From Pelagibius litoralis (GTDB lineage Bacteria; Pseudomonadota; Alphaproteobacteria; Kiloniellales; Kiloniellaceae), in contig NZ_JAAQPH010000023.1 of assembly GCF_011683915.1 (NCBI RefSeq), positions 1-64,000 of the forward strand: a DNA stretch of 64,000 bases, given 5' to 3'. The stretch's first letter is position 1. Each line of letters opens with the position of its first letter. A model generated the notes under the pieces. The model was not told the DNA's origin. It made no database searches and worked only from the letters and a program-made list of their open reading frames with translations. Positions 61,926 to 64,000 of this stretch are shown in pieces. Both the position numbers and the translations under genes were made by a program.

Positions 61926-63083
61926 TCAGGCTGCGGCCCAGTCGCGCAGTTTCAGCATGAAGGCCTCGCAGGCCGCGACCTGTTCCAGGGCGATGTACTC
62001 GTTGGCCTGGTGGGCCTGGTCGATGGAGCCCGGCCCGAAGACAACGGTCGAGAGGCCGGCTGCCTGAAACAGACCTCCCTCGGTTCCGAAGGAAACGACG
62101 CCGCTGTCGTTGGCGCCGGTGAGGCGGCGAACCAGGGTCTCCGCCGCGCCGTCGCGTTCGGGGGAGAGGGGCAGAACGGTTGCCGGGCGCAGCGTTTCGA
62201 TGCTGGCCTCGGGCGCGAACTCGCGCAGTTTCGGCAGAACCTCGTCGCGGGCGAAACGGTCGACCTCGGCGATGATGGCCTCGGTGTCCTCGCCCGGAAC
62301 GGGCCGGAACTCCCAGGTGAAGCGACAGTCCTGCGCCACGATGTTGACTGCCTTGCCGCCGTTGACCTCACCCAGGTTGAAGGTTGTGTAGGGCGGGTTG
62401 AAGGGGTTGTTCGGATCGGCGGCCGCGCGCTTGGCCTCGGCGAGGCCTGCGATATGGGCGATGATCTTCCCGGCCGCCATGATGGCGTTGGCGCCGAGCT
62501 GCGGCAGGCTGGAATGGGCCGCCTGTCCCTTGATGCGGGTTTCGAAGAGAAAGCAGCCCTTGTGGCCGTTGACGATCTGCATGGAGGTCGGCTCGCCGAC
62601 GATGACCAGCGCCGGTTCTGGCAGATGCTGGGTCAGGTCGTCGATCAGGGCGGGAACGCCGGTACAGCCGACCTCTTCGTCGTAGGAAAAGGCCAGGTGG
62701 ATCGGCCGCTTCAAGGGGCGGGCGTTGAACTCGGGCACCAGCCCCATGGCAATGGCCAGGAAGCTTTTCATGTCGGCGGTGCCCCGGCCATAGAGATAGC
62801 CGCCGTCTTCGAAGAGGGTGAAGGGATCGCGGTCCCAGGGCTGCCCCTCGACCGGCACGACATCGCTGTGCCCCGACAGTACCACGCCGCCGGGAACACC
62901 CGGGCCCAGGCTGGCCAGAAGATTGGCCTTGCTGCCGTCGGCGTTGCTGCTGCGGCGGCAGCGCGCACCCTGGCTCTCCAGATAGTCCTGCGCAAAATCG
63001 ATCAACGCCGTGTTCGACTTGGCGGAGACGGTATCGAAGCCGACGAGGCGGGCGATCATGTCGCGAGAGGATTGGCGGATCAT
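61926..63083 (-). CDS. argE: Acetylornithine deacetylase (M20 peptidase family)
   Basis: 385 residues. The two-metal M20 site is complete: His/Asp in LSGHSDVVPVEG, Asp in YGRGTADMKSFLA, the Glu pair in FSYDEEVGCTG, Glu in VIVGEPTSM and the final His in IDQAHQANEYI. It releases ornithine from N-acetylornithine, the product of ArgD. The gene is on the opposite strand from argD-argF, convergent with murI. Confidence 0.93.
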   Translation of the reverse strand: MIRQSSRDMIARLVGFDTVSAKSNTALIDFAQDYLESQGARCRRSSNADGSKANLLASLGPGVPGGVVLSGHSDVVPVEGQPWDRDPFTLFEDGGYLYGRGTADMKSFLAIAMGLVPEFNARPLKRPIHLAFSYDEEVGCTGVPALIDDLTQHLPEPALVIVGEPTSMQIVNGHKGCFLFETRIKGQAAHSSLPQLGANAIMAAGKIIAHIAGLAEAKRAAADPNNPFNPPYTTFNLGEVNGGKAVNIVAQDCRFTWEFRPVPGEDTEAIIAEVDRFARDEVLPKLREFAPEASIETLRPATVLPLSPERDGAAETLVRRLTGANDSGVVSFGTEGGLFQAAGLSTVVFGPGSIDQAHQANEYIALEQVAACEAFMLKLRDWAAA

Positions 63084-63093
63084 CGCTCTTATT

Positions 63094-64000
63094 CTATCCG
63101 CGCCAGAATGAGGGAGCCAGCAGGATCAGAACCGTAAAGAGCTCGAGGCGCCCCAGCAGCATGCCGACGGACAGCAGCAGCTTGGCGCTGTCCGGCAGGG
63201 TTGCGTAGGTGCCGGACGGGCCGATGACGTCACCCAGGCCGGGGCCGACATTGGCGATGGCCGAGGCCGCGCCGGATACCGCGGTGACGAAGTCCAGCCC
63301 GGTCAGACCGAGCCCGATGGTCAGCAGGGCGAAACAGACGGCAAAGAGAAAGAAAAACGACATCACCGAAGAGGCAACGGCTTCGGGAATCGGTTTCTTG
63401 TTGTAGTAGGGAAAGAACACGCCGTTGGGCTGCATCAGCCGCTGAAGCTGAGCCCGGGCGGTGGAATGGAGCACCTGCAGGCGGAAGATCTTGATCCCGC
63501 AGGTGGTCGAGCCGGCGCAGCCGCCGACGAACATCAAGACGAACATGATGGAGAGCACGAAACTGCCCCAGGCATTGTAGTCGGCGGTGGAAAAGCCGCT
63601 GCCGGTCATCACCGATATCACGTTGAAGGTGGCGTAGCGCAGGGCGTCCAGCGGCCCCATCAACGATGTTGCCACCAGCCAGAGCGCGACCAGGACGATG
63701 GCGGCGCCCAGGATGCAGAAGAACCAGCGGACCTGGGCGTCGGCGAAGACCGGGCGCAGGTCGCCGCGGATCACCCGCAGGTACAGCACGAAGGGGATCG
63801 AGCCCAGCACCATCACGAAGCTCATGGTCCAATCGACCGCCGGGTTGGCGAAATGTCCGACCGAGGCGTCGTAGGTCGAGAAGCCGCCCGTTGCGATGGA
63901 GGTCATGGCATGGGCGACGGCATCGAAGGTGTTCATGCCCACCGACCAGAACAGGATCGCCGCCACCGCTGTCAGGAAAACGTAGATAATCGAAATGCCG
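63094..64000 (-). CDS. trkH: Trk-type potassium uptake protein TrkH, N-terminus outside the window
   Basis: The C-terminal 300 or so residues of TrkH. The reading frame continues past the first internal Met to the window edge (GISIIYVFLTAVAAI). Pore-loop segments are seen: DAVAHAMTSIATGGFSTYD, TFNVISVMTGSGFSTADYN and SGAASAIANVGPGLGDVIGP, each with the selectivity-filter Gly, and the C-terminal RLELFTVLILLAPSFWR. K+ is taken up with TrkA, which is not in the window. Confidence 0.95.
   Translation of the reverse strand, partial: GISIIYVFLTAVAAILFWSVGMNTFDAVAHAMTSIATGGFSTYDASVGHFANPAVDWTMSFVMVLGSIPFVLYLRVIRGDLRPVFADAQVRWFFCILGAAIVLVALWLVATSLMGPLDALRYATFNVISVMTGSGFSTADYNAWGSFVLSIMFVLMFVGGCAGSTTCGIKIFRLQVLHSTARAQLQRLMQPNGVFFPYYNKKPIPEAVASSVMSFFFLFAVCFALLTIGLGLTGLDFVTAVSGAASAIANVGPGLGDVIGPSGTYATLPDSAKLLLSVGMLLGRLELFTVLILLAPSFWRG

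Overview
The window is a high-GC stretch with dense, often overlapping genes. Twin-arginine substrates, an alphaproteobacterial ArgD-ArgF-HslO block and a Caulobacter-type ceramide gene set point to an alphaproteobacterium, probably of the Rhodospirillales/Kiloniellales kind. The lineage is inference. I saw no rRNA, tRNA, CRISPR array or replication origin.

1-9164: after the tail of an IS5-type transposase comes a catabolic locus. A minus-strand operon (CaiB-type CoA transferase, enoyl-CoA hydratase, PaaI thioesterase, class V aminotransferase-like protein) is divergent from a plus-strand operon (GntR/FCD regulator, TctC-TctB-TctA tripartite tricarboxylate transporter, enolase-superfamily enzyme). 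Two direct repeats in the divergent gap are good operator candidates. The logic is uptake of a carboxylate, CoA activation and degradation; the substrate is unknown.

9165-10655: an 810-bp IS6-family element with a damaged catalytic triad sits against a remnant of another transposase, followed by lower-GC DNA. This is the border of the next block.

10656-36299: a large envelope-lipid locus, the most interesting part. Acyl-AMP/ACP ligase, ceramide reductase, ACP and serine palmitoyltransferase lie together in the order known from Caulobacter, and the bacterial ceramide synthase is about 9 kb away beside a sterol-desaturase-type hydroxylase. Between them are a lipid kinase, a CDP-alcohol phosphotransferase with an extra N-terminal domain, three nucleotidyltransferase-like proteins, a metallophosphoesterase and an LptF/LptG pair. 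Downstream are an ELM1-type protein, a Kdo-transferase/sialyltransferase-like fusion, a GT8-like/methyltransferase fusion, an FkbM methyltransferase, a 2OG-Fe(II) oxygenase, an MsbA-like ABC exporter and a glycosyltransferase gene broken by a palindromic repeat. I read this as synthesis, head-group addition, decoration and export of a sphingolipid or glycosphingolipid.

36523-46037: a TetR regulator is divergent from an operon encoding a three-subunit molybdenum hydroxylase (CoxM-CoxS-CoxL type) and a complete branched-chain-amino-acid-type ABC transporter (LivK-H-M-G-F). This is another uptake-plus-oxidation locus of unknown substrate.

46312-64000: mostly chromosomal genes. They include a nonsense-interrupted secreted protein, PilZ and DUF1289 proteins, a six-helix/2Fe-2S/adenylate cyclase redox sensor, a TPR protein, glutathione peroxidase, RecX, two ABC-2 permeases without an ATPase, two TraB/GumN paralogues, a nitroreductase-fold lipoprotein, ArgD-ArgF-HslO, a lipoprotein, glutamate racemase, ArgE and the window-truncated TrkH.
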